Assembly (NCBI RefSeq): GCF_900188095.1
Contig: NZ_FZOT01000014.1
Span: 62,001 to 126,000, forward strand
DNA length: 64,000 nt
From: Noviherbaspirillum humi
GTDB taxonomy: Bacteria > Pseudomonadota > Gammaproteobacteria > Burkholderiales > Burkholderiaceae_D
Reading direction: 5' to 3'
Below are positions 8,626-15,829 of this stretch, piece by piece. Made by a program: the position numbers and the translations under genes. The notes under the pieces are model-generated. The model did not search any database, had not been told where the DNA came from, and saw only the letters and a program-made list of their open reading frames with translations. Every line of letters begins with the position of its first letter. The first letter of the stretch is position 1.

Positions 8626-9570
8626 ATGACCGTTTCTGCACCTGATCGCAATGCTGCCGGCATCCAGGCGCCGGCCCATTCGTCCACCGAAGGCATCGTC
8701 ACCGACGAAGCTTCGCTGACCCCCATCGTCCTGAAAGCCATGGCCGGCACGACCGACCCGCGCCTGCTGGAAATCGTCACCAGCCTGGTCAGGCATGCCC
8801 ACGCCTTCGTCCAGGAAACCCGGCTGACCGAAGAGGAATTCGAGAAAGGCCTGGACTTCCTCGTGCGCATCGGCAAGGCCACCGGCGAGAAGACCAATGA
8901 AGCGGTGCTGCTGGCCGATATCCTCGGTATTTCCAGCATGGTGTCGCTGATCAACAATCACCGCGGCGACGACGCCACCGCGTCCGCCCTGCTGGGACCG
9001 TTCTGGCGCGCCAATGCGCCACATTGCGAGAACGGCGACAACATCGCCCGCGGTGAGAGCGCCACCCATGGCATTCCGCTCGCCATCAGCGGCCGCGTGC
9101 TGGACAAGCAGGGCAAGCCGATCGCCGGCGCCCATGTCGACGTCTGGCATGCCGATCCGATCGGCTATTACGAGAACCAGGATCCGAGCCAGCCGAACAT
9201 GAACCTGCGCGGCGTGTTCACCACCGATGCCGAGGGGCGCTACTCCCTGCGCTCGGTGCGCCCGGCCGGCTACCCGGTGCCGACCGACGGCCCCTGCGGC
9301 GAACTGCTGCGGGCGCAGAACCGCCATCCCTACCGCCCGGCCCATGTGCACTTCATGGTCTCGGCGCCGGGCTACCGCACGCTCGTCACCCAGGTGTTTG
9401 CGGACGATGCCGAGCATCTCAACTCCGACGTGGTATTCGCGGTGGTGCAGTCGCTGGTGGGCCGCTTCGCGGAAACCACCGATGAAAAGGGACAGCGCCG
9501 CGCCACCCTGCAATACGACTTCATCCTGGAACCGGGCGAGCAGAAATTCCCGGCTCCTCCCATCCCCTGA
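8626..9570 (+). CDS. Intradiol ring-cleavage dioxygenase (catechol/hydroxyquinol 1,2-dioxygenase family)
   Basis: This 314-residue protein has the N-terminal helical dioxygenase linker domain (about residues 25-110) followed by the catalytic beta-sandwich. The Fe(III) ligands can be assigned by motif: Tyr182 in GYYENQD, and Tyr236, His240 and His242 in PYRPAHVHF. It should cleave a catechol or hydroxyquinol between the hydroxyls to a muconate or maleylacetate. I chose ATG 8626 for its AGAGGAAAG site; upstream codons lie in the promoter. It is the first gene of a five-gene operon under the LacI regulator. No maleylacetate reductase, cycloisomerase or muconolactone isomerase is adjacent, so the exact substrate is open. 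Confidence 0.88.
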   Translation: MTVSAPDRNAAGIQAPAHSSTEGIVTDEASLTPIVLKAMAGTTDPRLLEIVTSLVRHAHAFVQETRLTEEEFEKGLDFLVRIGKATGEKTNEAVLLADILGISSMVSLINNHRGDDATASALLGPFWRANAPHCENGDNIARGESATHGIPLAISGRVLDKQGKPIAGAHVDVWHADPIGYYENQDPSQPNMNLRGVFTTDAEGRYSLRSVRPAGYPVPTDGPCGELLRAQNRHPYRPAHVHFMVSAPGYRTLVTQVFADDAEHLNSDVVFAVVQSLVGRFAETTDEKGQRRATLQYDFILEPGEQKFPAPPIP

Positions 9571-9595
9571 ATAACCAACCACAGATCCGAGACGC

Positions 9596-10369
9596 ATGGA
9601 AAATCAGACTGATATCGAACGCGCGCCGCGCAACCGCCTGGACGGCGTTGTCGCCGTCATCGCCGGCGGCATGGGCGCCATCGGCCAAGCCAGCGCCCGC
9701 CGCTTCGCCGAACTCGGCGCCAGCGTGGTGGTGCTGCACCGTGGCAGCGAGGACGAGGCGCGCGCCTTCCTCGCCACCCTGCCGGGCAAGCATGGCCAGG
9801 TGGTGGCATCGATCACCGACAGCGCCCAGCTCAAGCGCGCCGCCGAGCAGGTGAAGGAACAGTTCGGCCGCGCCGACATCCTGGTCAACACCGCCGGCTT
9901 CACCAAGCCGGTGCCGGCGGCCGACCTGGAAGCGCTGACCGACGAACTGATCGACGACATCTTCGCCGCCAACTGGCGCGGCGTGTTCGCCACCATCCGC
10001 GCCTTCGTGCCGCTCCTGAAGGCAGCGCCGGACGGCCTCGTGGTGAACGTGTCTTCCATCGCCGGCTTCACCGGCGTCGGCAGCAACCTCGCCTATGCCG
10101 CCGCCAAGGCCGGCATCGACGTGCTCGGCAAATCGCTGGCGCGCAGCCTGGCGCCCCAGGTGCGGGTGCTGACGGTCTCACCGGGCGTGGTCGACTCCAC
10201 TTTCGTGCCGGGCCGCGGCCCCGATTTCAACGCCAAGACCGCCGCCACCATGCCGCTCAAGCGGGTCGGCACGGTGGAGGATGTCGCCGCCGCCATCGAA
10301 GCCTGCGCCACCACGCTGCGCTTTTCGACCGGCAACACCATCGTCGTCGACGGAGGACGCTCGCTATGA
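9596..10369 (+). CDS. Short-chain dehydrogenase/reductase (SDR)
   Basis: This 257-residue classical SDR has the Rossmann motif (AVIAGGMGAIGQASARRFA, about residues 20-38; GGMGAIG stands in for GxxxGxG), NTAGF in place of NNAG, catalytic Ser in VNVSSIAG, and YAAAKAG as the YxxxK. The C-terminal TGNTIVVDGGRSL is typical. It probably interconverts a hydroxyl and a carbonyl in the pathway served by the operon. It follows the dioxygenase by 25 bases, and its stop overlaps the start of the next gene (ATGA). The substrate is unknown. Confidence 0.88.
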   Translation: MENQTDIERAPRNRLDGVVAVIAGGMGAIGQASARRFAELGASVVVLHRGSEDEARAFLATLPGKHGQVVASITDSAQLKRAAEQVKEQFGRADILVNTAGFTKPVPAADLEALTDELIDDIFAANWRGVFATIRAFVPLLKAAPDGLVVNVSSIAGFTGVGSNLAYAAAKAGIDVLGKSLARSLAPQVRVLTVSPGVVDSTFVPGRGPDFNAKTAATMPLKRVGTVEDVAAAIEACATTLRFSTGNTIVVDGGRSL

Positions 10370-11277
10370 ATTTTTCCGGAAAAACCTTCATCACCTGCGC
10401 CGTCACCGGCAATCTCGTCAAGCCGGAACAGACGCCGCACCTGCCGATCACGCCGCAGCAGATCGCCGACGAATGCCTCGCCGCCGAAGCGGCGGGCGCG
10501 GCGGCGGTGCACATTCATGTGCGCGACCCGCAGACCGGCAAGCCGTCGATGGCGGTCGAACATTACCGCGAGGTGATGGAACGCATTCGCGCGAAGTCGC
10601 CGGAGCTGATCATCAACCTCACCACCGGCCCGGGCGGCCGCTTCGTGCCGAGCGAGGATGATCCCAAGGTGTATGCGCCGGGCACTTCGCTGCTGCCGCC
10701 GCTGGAGCGCATCCGCCATGTGGAGATGCTCAAGCCGGACATCTGCTCGCTCGACCTGAACACCATGAACAGCGGCCCGGACGTGGTGATCAACACGCCG
10801 AAGAACGTGCGCAAGATGGCGCAGGCCATGCGCGCCGCCGGCGTGAAGCCGGAGCTGGAGATCTTCGACTCCGGCGACCTCAACCTGGCGCTGGACCTGA
10901 TCAAGGACGGCACGCTGGACGGCCCCGGCCTCTACACCTTCGTGCTCGGCGTGAAGTACGGCTTCGCGGCGACGCCGGAAACCGTGATGTATGCGCGGAA
11001 CATGCTGCCGCCGGGCGCCATCTGGTCCGCCTTCGGCATCGGCCGCACCGAGTTTCCCATCGTCGCCCAAGCCTGGCTGATGGGCGGCCACCTGCGCGTC
11101 GGCATGGAAGACAACATCTACCTCGAGAAGGGCGTGCTCGCCAAGAGCAATGCCGAGCTGGTGCAGCGCGCGCGCCAGATCACCGAATACCTGGGCGGCC
11201 AGATCGCCAGCCCGCGCGAAGCCCGAGAAATCATCGGCCTGACTGACACCCGGCGCCCCATGGTCGCCGTTTCCTGA
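10366..11277 (+). CDS. BKACE-family beta-keto acid cleavage enzyme (DUF849)
   Basis: This 303-residue protein belongs to the DUF849/BKACE family, whose founding member Kce cleaves 3-keto-5-aminohexanoate with acetyl-CoA. Members condense a beta-keto acid with acetyl-CoA to give acetoacetate and a new acyl-CoA. The zinc-binding HIHVRDP motif (about residues 46-52) and the late FGIGRTEFPI are visible. It is translationally coupled to the SDR, which could generate its beta-keto substrate by oxidising a beta-hydroxy acid. Combining it with an intradiol dioxygenase suggests a route in which a ring-cleavage product ends as a beta-keto acid. That order is inference. Confidence 0.85.
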   Translation: MNFSGKTFITCAVTGNLVKPEQTPHLPITPQQIADECLAAEAAGAAAVHIHVRDPQTGKPSMAVEHYREVMERIRAKSPELIINLTTGPGGRFVPSEDDPKVYAPGTSLLPPLERIRHVEMLKPDICSLDLNTMNSGPDVVINTPKNVRKMAQAMRAAGVKPELEIFDSGDLNLALDLIKDGTLDGPGLYTFVLGVKYGFAATPETVMYARNMLPPGAIWSAFGIGRTEFPIVAQAWLMGGHLRVGMEDNIYLEKGVLAKSNAELVQRARQITEYLGGQIASPREAREIIGLTDTRRPMVAVS

Positions 11278-11297
11278 ATCGAAGCGAGAATCCACGC

Positions 11298-12281
11298 ATG
11301 AAGTCCCGCGCCATCCGCGTTACGCAAAAATCCCCGTCCCTCGAGGCGCTCGAGGTGGACCTGATCGACGTCCCGGTGCCTCAGGCAAAGGCCGGCGAAG
11401 TCGTGGTCGAAGTCAAAAGCGCCGGCATCAACCCGAGCGACGTCAAGGCCATGCTCGGCATGATGCCGCACGCCACCTGGCCGCGCACTCCCGGCCGCGA
11501 TTACGCCGGCGTGGTGGTGCAGGGCCCGTCGGCCCTGATCGGCAAGGAAGTGTGGGGCACCGGCGGCGACGTCGGCATCCGCCGCAACGGCACCCATGCC
11601 AACTACCTGGTGCTGCCGGAGTCGGCAGTGCGCGAGAAGCCGGCCGGCATCACGCTGCAGGCCGCCGGCGCCGTCGGCGTGCCCTTCGTCACTGCCTATG
11701 AAGGCTTCCGCCGCAGCGGCATGCCCAAGGCCGGCGACAACGTGCTGATCTTCGGCGCCAACGGCAAGGTCGGCCAGGCCGCGATCCAGCTCGCCACCCA
11801 GGCCGGCGCCACGGTATTCGCGGTGGAGCGCTCGTCCCAACCCTATGGCGGCCATGCCAACGGCAAGATCCACCTGATCAATGCCAGCACCACCGACGTC
11901 AACCAGTACGTGCGCGACCATACCGGCGGCAAGGGCGCGAACCTGGTCTACAACACCGTCGGCAGCCCCTACTTCGCCGCCGCGAATGCGTCCATGGCGA
12001 TCGGCGCGACGCAGATCCTGATCGCCACCCTGGATCGCGCCATTCCCTTCGACATCCTTGCCTTCTACCGCGGCCAGCACACCTTCGTCGGCATCGACAC
12101 CCTGGCGCTGGATGCGACCCAGTGCGCCGTGCTGCTCGACCAGATGCGGCCCGGCTTCGAGCAGGGCACGCTGCAAGCCTTCCCGGTCAACCCGGAAAAC
12201 GTGCACACCCTGGACGACGCCGTGACCGCCTACAAGAAGGTCATGTCGGGCAGCAAGGAAAGGGTGATGCTCGAACTATGA
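11298..12281 (+). CDS. Medium-chain alcohol dehydrogenase/quinone oxidoreductase-like protein
   Basis: This 327-residue MDR-superfamily protein has a GroES-like N-terminal half (VVEVKSAGINPSDVKAML, GRDYAGVV) and a Rossmann domain with LIFGANGKVGQAAIQLA (about residues 149-165). The structural and catalytic zinc cysteines of classical ADHs are absent, so it resembles zinc-independent NADPH:quinone reductases. It probably reduces an enone or carbonyl intermediate. It is the fourth gene of the LacI-controlled operon, and its stop overlaps the cupin start by ATGA. Confidence 0.82.
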   Translation: MKSRAIRVTQKSPSLEALEVDLIDVPVPQAKAGEVVVEVKSAGINPSDVKAMLGMMPHATWPRTPGRDYAGVVVQGPSALIGKEVWGTGGDVGIRRNGTHANYLVLPESAVREKPAGITLQAAGAVGVPFVTAYEGFRRSGMPKAGDNVLIFGANGKVGQAAIQLATQAGATVFAVERSSQPYGGHANGKIHLINASTTDVNQYVRDHTGGKGANLVYNTVGSPYFAAANASMAIGATQILIATLDRAIPFDILAFYRGQHTFVGIDTLALDATQCAVLLDQMRPGFEQGTLQAFPVNPENVHTLDDAVTAYKKVMSGSKERVMLEL

Positions 12282-12625
12282 ACCTGACCCGGATCGCCGA
12301 GGCGCCGACCTATTTCGCGCCCAACCATGACGACATGCGCTGCCTGCGCTTGCAAGGCAAGGAAGCCGGCCCGAGCGACAAGCTGTGGCTGGGCATGTCG
12401 CAGCTGCTGCCGGGCGGCGGCACCAGCCTGGACGGCTCGCCGGTGGAGAAGCACTACGTGGTGCTGGAAGGCGAGCTGACCATCCGCACCGAGCTCGACG
12501 GCGTGCTGTCGGAGCAGAAGCTGGGCAGGTTCGACTCCTGCCGCATCGCACCGGGCGAAAAGCGCCAGCTGTTCAACCATACCAATCTGCCGGCCATCGT
12601 CCTGCTGGCCATGCCGCTGGCCTGA
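12278..12625 (+). CDS. Small cupin-domain protein
   Basis: This 115-residue single cupin has the weak first motif GGGTSLDGSPVEKHYVVLEG (about residues 46-65) and a second region CRIAPGEKRQLFNHTNLPA. The usual His-x-His of motif 1 is replaced (SPVEKHY), leaving one His and one Glu, so metal binding is uncertain. Small cupins in catabolic operons act as isomerases, decarboxylases or ligand-binding proteins. It is the last gene of the operon, overlaps the upstream stop, and is followed after 4 bases by a terminator hairpin. Confidence 0.8.
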   Translation: MNLTRIAEAPTYFAPNHDDMRCLRLQGKEAGPSDKLWLGMSQLLPGGGTSLDGSPVEKHYVVLEGELTIRTELDGVLSEQKLGRFDSCRIAPGEKRQLFNHTNLPAIVLLAMPLA

Positions 12626-12629
12626 CCGC

Positions 12630-12657
12630 AGCGCCGGCTCACGCCGGCGCTTTCCTT
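12630..12657 (+). terminator. Terminator of the dioxygenase operon
   Basis: A 9-bp perfect stem (AGCGCCGGC at 12630-12638, GCCGGCGCT at 12643-12651) with loop TCAC lies just after the cupin stop. It runs into TTTCCTTCTC, a weak T-rich tail. Confidence 0.6.
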
Positions 12658-12879
12658 CTCCCCATCGTCCTTCCCGGCGCCGCGCAGCACTGGCGTCCGA
12701 TCCCGCCCGGCCCCCGGCGCCGTTCCACCCTGCCAAAAGTCATCTATCGCTTGCCTGCAGGCGGTTCGATAATCCACGAACCGTTGCCTTGAAGCCAAGT
12801 ATCGACTGAGTGACGAGTGACGACAGGCGAGGCAACGGCAAGCCAGACGCAGCAGCGCATTTCAGATCGGGAGCCCAGG

Positions 12880-13941
12880 ATGGAAAATCGGTTAGCCGCT
12901 TTACCGCGATTGATCGCGCGGATGTCAGGTGGATTTTCGCTGCCGCGCTTTACCGGCATGGCGGCCTTGCTGGCTACGCTTGCGGGGCCGGTCCTGGCGC
13001 AGCAGGCGCCCGCGGCACCGTCGCCGGACGCCGAAAAAGTCAATGGCCTGCTCCGTGCGCGCGATTACGACCAGGCGCTGAAAACGGTCAACGACCTCCT
13101 GAAGGCCAAACCCAATGACTCCGAGCTGCTGTTCCTGCTCGGCGTCGTGCGCATCGAGCGCGGCGAACAGGATGCCGCCATCGAAGCCTTCACCCAGCTC
13201 ACCGAAAAATATCCCAACCTGGTCGAGCCCTACAACAACCTGGCGGTGGTGCTGGCAGCCCGGCAGCAGCTCGACAGGGCGCGCGCCGTTTTGGAGAAGG
13301 CGGTGTCGATCAATCCCGGCTATGCGGTGGCGCAGGAAAACCTGGCCGATGTCTACGCCGAACTGGCCCGCCGCGTCGGCGATAGCGTCAGGCGCGAGGA
13401 ATACCTGCGGCTGGCGCGGAAAACCTATGAGACGGTCAAGCTGCTGGAGCCCAAGGCGAGCGGCATCGACAGCAAGCTGGCAGGCATACGCGCCATGCAG
13501 CAGGCGCAGTCGCCGGCCGCCGCATCCTCGGTGGCCAACGTCGCCGCCACTCCCCGCGAGTTATCCGTCACATCACGCGGCCAGTCCGGCGGCGCGGCCG
13601 GGCCGGACGGCGAGGTGCTGGATGCCGTAAGGCGCTGGGCGGCCGCCTGGAGCAACCGCGATCTGAAAGGCTATTTCTTCGCCTATGGCGACCGCTTCGC
13701 GCCGCCTCAGGGCATGAGCCGGGAGCAGTGGAAAAGCCGGCGCACCGACCGCATCGAGAACAAGAAGGACATCAGCGTTACGGTGCAAACGCCGCGGGTA
13801 GAGTGGAACGGCGATACCGCCACCGTGCGGTTCGAGCAGATCTACCGTGCCGGCCGGCTCGCCGAGCGCAGCCCGAAGACGCTGGTGCTGGAAAAACAGG
13901 CCGGGCGCTGGGTAATCATCAAGGAAAATTCGGGCGCGTGA
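12880..13941 (+). CDS. Exported TPR protein with C-terminal NTF2/SnoaL-like domain
   Basis: The ATG at 12880 has GGGAG 8 bases upstream and gives 353 residues; a GTG at 12817 is less likely. A long N-terminal region ends in a hydrophobic segment and LAQQ (about residue 48), consistent with export. TPR helices follow (ARDYDQALKTVNDLL, GEQDAAIEAFTQL, NNLAVVLAARQQLDRARAVL; residues 55-165). After a Ser/Ala/Gly linker comes a domain of about 110 residues, VLDAVRRWAAAWSNRDLKGY to WVIIKENSGA, like the NTF2/SnoaL fold seen in many TPR proteins. It is probably a periplasmic scaffold. It stands alone; its function is unknown. Confidence 0.7.
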   Translation: MENRLAALPRLIARMSGGFSLPRFTGMAALLATLAGPVLAQQAPAAPSPDAEKVNGLLRARDYDQALKTVNDLLKAKPNDSELLFLLGVVRIERGEQDAAIEAFTQLTEKYPNLVEPYNNLAVVLAARQQLDRARAVLEKAVSINPGYAVAQENLADVYAELARRVGDSVRREEYLRLARKTYETVKLLEPKASGIDSKLAGIRAMQQAQSPAAASSVANVAATPRELSVTSRGQSGGAAGPDGEVLDAVRRWAAAWSNRDLKGYFFAYGDRFAPPQGMSREQWKSRRTDRIENKKDISVTVQTPRVEWNGDTATVRFEQIYRAGRLAERSPKTLVLEKQAGRWVIIKENSGA

Positions 13942-14035
13942 CGCCGGCTTGCACCGGGATAGTTCATGCTGCGGAGCCGGAAGAGTCAGCTCGTGCGCCG
14001 CAAGCCGGCGCAGCCCTGGCTCGTTCATCCCTGCG

Positions 14036-14272
14036 CTAAAACAGCGACAACTGCACCAGGTTGAGTTTTGCCTTTTCCCTGATCCAGCGCTTGGCTTCCT
14101 TGAGCGACGTGGTCTCGCCAGTCAGGGTGCCGGCCTGGCAGCGATACACCCCATCCCAATCATCGGTCTGGCCCAGGCTGATGCGGCCGACACATTCCTC
14201 CTTGTGCCAAAGCGTATGGCCGCGGTAGCCGCGCTGCCAGATGAATGCGGCCGCTCGTCGTGTCTTCTTCAT
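14036..14272 (-). CDS. Small hypothetical protein, 78 aa
   Basis: A basic, Trp-rich protein (MKKTRRAAAFIWQRGYRG at the start; KRWIREKAKLNLVQLSLF at the end) containing LGQTDDWDGVYRCQAG. The start at 14272 is the first ATG that leaves the next gene's promoter region free; longer upstream frames overlap the binding-protein gene on the other strand. The ribosome site is weak. I see no signal peptide or known motif. It is convergent with the TPR gene. It is likely real from its composition, but the function is unknown. Confidence 0.45.
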   Translation of the reverse strand: MKKTRRAAAFIWQRGYRGHTLWHKEECVGRISLGQTDDWDGVYRCQAGTLTGETTSLKEAKRWIREKAKLNLVQLSLF

Positions 14273-14426
14273 TTTTCGGCGTATTTCTTGGCGGACAGGA
14301 ATTATCGCCGAAACGAGTCTTGCCTGGATGCAAAAATCGCTTGATGCAGCGCTAACCCCGGCCTTCGCTGACTGCCTGTCGGCTCTTATAATGGGCATCC
14401 CGGAAAAACGACTGCAAGGAGACAGG

Positions 14427-15419
14427 ATGCCCATCGATCGCCAGCGCCGCAGCGCTGCCTGCGGCCTTGCCGTGCTCATGCTGGCGGCGGCTGTCCCGGC
14501 CGCCCGGGCGCAGGCGGGCTTTCCCGCCAAGCCGGTCAAGATCATCGTGCCCTTCACGCCGGGCGGCGGCAACGACGCCTTCGCGCGCCAGATCGGCCAG
14601 ATGCTGTCGGAAAGCTGGAAGCAGCAGGTCATCATCGACAACCGGCCCGGGGCCGGCGGCAATATCGGCACCGCTGCCGCGGCGCGCTCTGCGCCTGACG
14701 GTTACACGCTGCTGCTCGGGCATACCGGCACGCTAGCGATCAATCCCGGCCTTTACGGCGCCAACTTGCCCTACGATCCGCTGAAGGATTTCGAGCCGGT
14801 CAGCATGGTGGCCTCGACACCGCTGGTGCTGGCGGTGCATCCCGGCGTGAAGGCGGCCCACCTGACGGAACTGATCGCGCTGGCGAAGGCCAGGCCGGGG
14901 GAAATCAATTACGCATCCAGCGGCAGCGGCACCGGCTCCCACTTGTCGGGCGAAATGTTCGCCCGCATGGCCGGCATCCGCCTGACCCACATTCCTTACA
15001 AGGGCACCGCCCCGGCGACCACCGATCTGCTCGGCGGCCAGGTACAGATGAGCTTTGGCGTGATTCCGGGACTGCTGCAGCATATTCAGTCCGGCAAGCT
15101 GCGCCCCATCGCCGTTACCGGCAGGAGCCGCAGCCCGCTATTGCCGAACGTGCCGACCATGGCGGAAGCCGGCCTGCCGGGCTACGAAAGCACGCTGACC
15201 TACGGCATCCTCGCGCCCAAGGGAACGCCGCAGCCGGTGGTCCGGGAGATTCATGGACAGATCGCCAGGGCGTTGACATCGGAACGCTTGCGCGCTTCAC
15301 TGTCTGCCGAAGGCGCCGTGCCGGTGACGGGGTCGCCAGCCGATTTCGGCGCAACCATGCGCAGCGAAATCGAAAAATGGGGAAAAGTGATCCGGGAGGG
15401 AAATATCCGCGCCGACTAG
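14427..15419 (+). CDS. Bug-family (tripartite tricarboxylate transporter type) periplasmic binding protein
   Basis: This 330-residue protein has a signal peptide (ending ARAQA, about residue 30) and the Bug signature FPAKPVKIIVPFTPGGGNDA, then IDNRPGAGGNIGTAAAA and DGYTLLLG. Betaproteobacteria have very many of these TctC-like proteins, most without an adjacent TctAB membrane pair, as here. They bind small carboxylates, amides or vitamins in the periplasm. The start was chosen for AAGGAGACAGG immediately before ATG 14427. The ligand is unknown. Confidence 0.88.
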   Translation: MPIDRQRRSAACGLAVLMLAAAVPAARAQAGFPAKPVKIIVPFTPGGGNDAFARQIGQMLSESWKQQVIIDNRPGAGGNIGTAAAARSAPDGYTLLLGHTGTLAINPGLYGANLPYDPLKDFEPVSMVASTPLVLAVHPGVKAAHLTELIALAKARPGEINYASSGSGTGSHLSGEMFARMAGIRLTHIPYKGTAPATTDLLGGQVQMSFGVIPGLLQHIQSGKLRPIAVTGRSRSPLLPNVPTMAEAGLPGYESTLTYGILAPKGTPQPVVREIHGQIARALTSERLRASLSAEGAVPVTGSPADFGATMRSEIEKWGKVIREGNIRAD

Positions 15420-15462
15420 GAGGGAAGGACAGTCGCGCCGGAGCAGGAAAACGGGTGAGGCG

Positions 15463-15609
15463 TCAGAGGAAGCTCTTGCAGGCCCAGACCAGCAGGCTGA
15501 TGCTCACCGCGGCTGAAGCAGCCATGCACAGAACGGCTTGCAGCTTGGCGAAGTTGAAGCCCTTTGCGTCGTGGTTCAGTGCTTCTGCGTTGCTGATAGT
15601 CTTTTCCAT
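15463..15609 (-). CDS. Single-pass small membrane protein, 48 aa
   Basis: From ATG 15609 (preceded by GAGGCAGGC) the frame encodes 48 residues: a hydrophilic N-terminal half (MEKTISNAEALNHDAKGF) and one hydrophobic segment (VLCMAASAAVSISLLVWAC, about residues 27-45). It lies downstream of the cphA terminator on the same strand, so it is probably a separate unit. Function unknown; small membrane proteins of this kind often go unannotated. Confidence 0.4.
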   Translation of the reverse strand: MEKTISNAEALNHDAKGFNFAKLQAVLCMAASAAVSISLLVWACKSFL

Positions 15610-15721
15610 GCCTGCCTCATTGAGATATGACAATCGAATTTCCAGCATGGATTGTACTAAAGCAGTGAAGACAAGCAATGCCTGCTTGTTAACATCGAGA
15701 AAAATAATTGCGTCGGATAAG

Positions 15722-15748
15722 AAAAACGCCTTATTAAGAGGCGTTTTT
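15722..15748. terminator. Bidirectional terminator downstream of cphA
   Basis: AAAAACGCC (15722-15730) and GGCGTTTTT (15740-15748) form a 9-bp stem around a 9-base loop. Runs of A and T on either side allow termination from both strands. It lies about 80 bases beyond the cphA stop. A second GGCGTTTTT follows at once, an apparent partial duplication. Confidence 0.65.
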
Positions 15749-15829
15749 CTAAAAGGCGTTTTTCAATCCAGGAAGGCGTCCTTCGAAGCGCTCACCGTTA
15801 GCGCTCACTTACGCCAGCGGTGAATGCTG

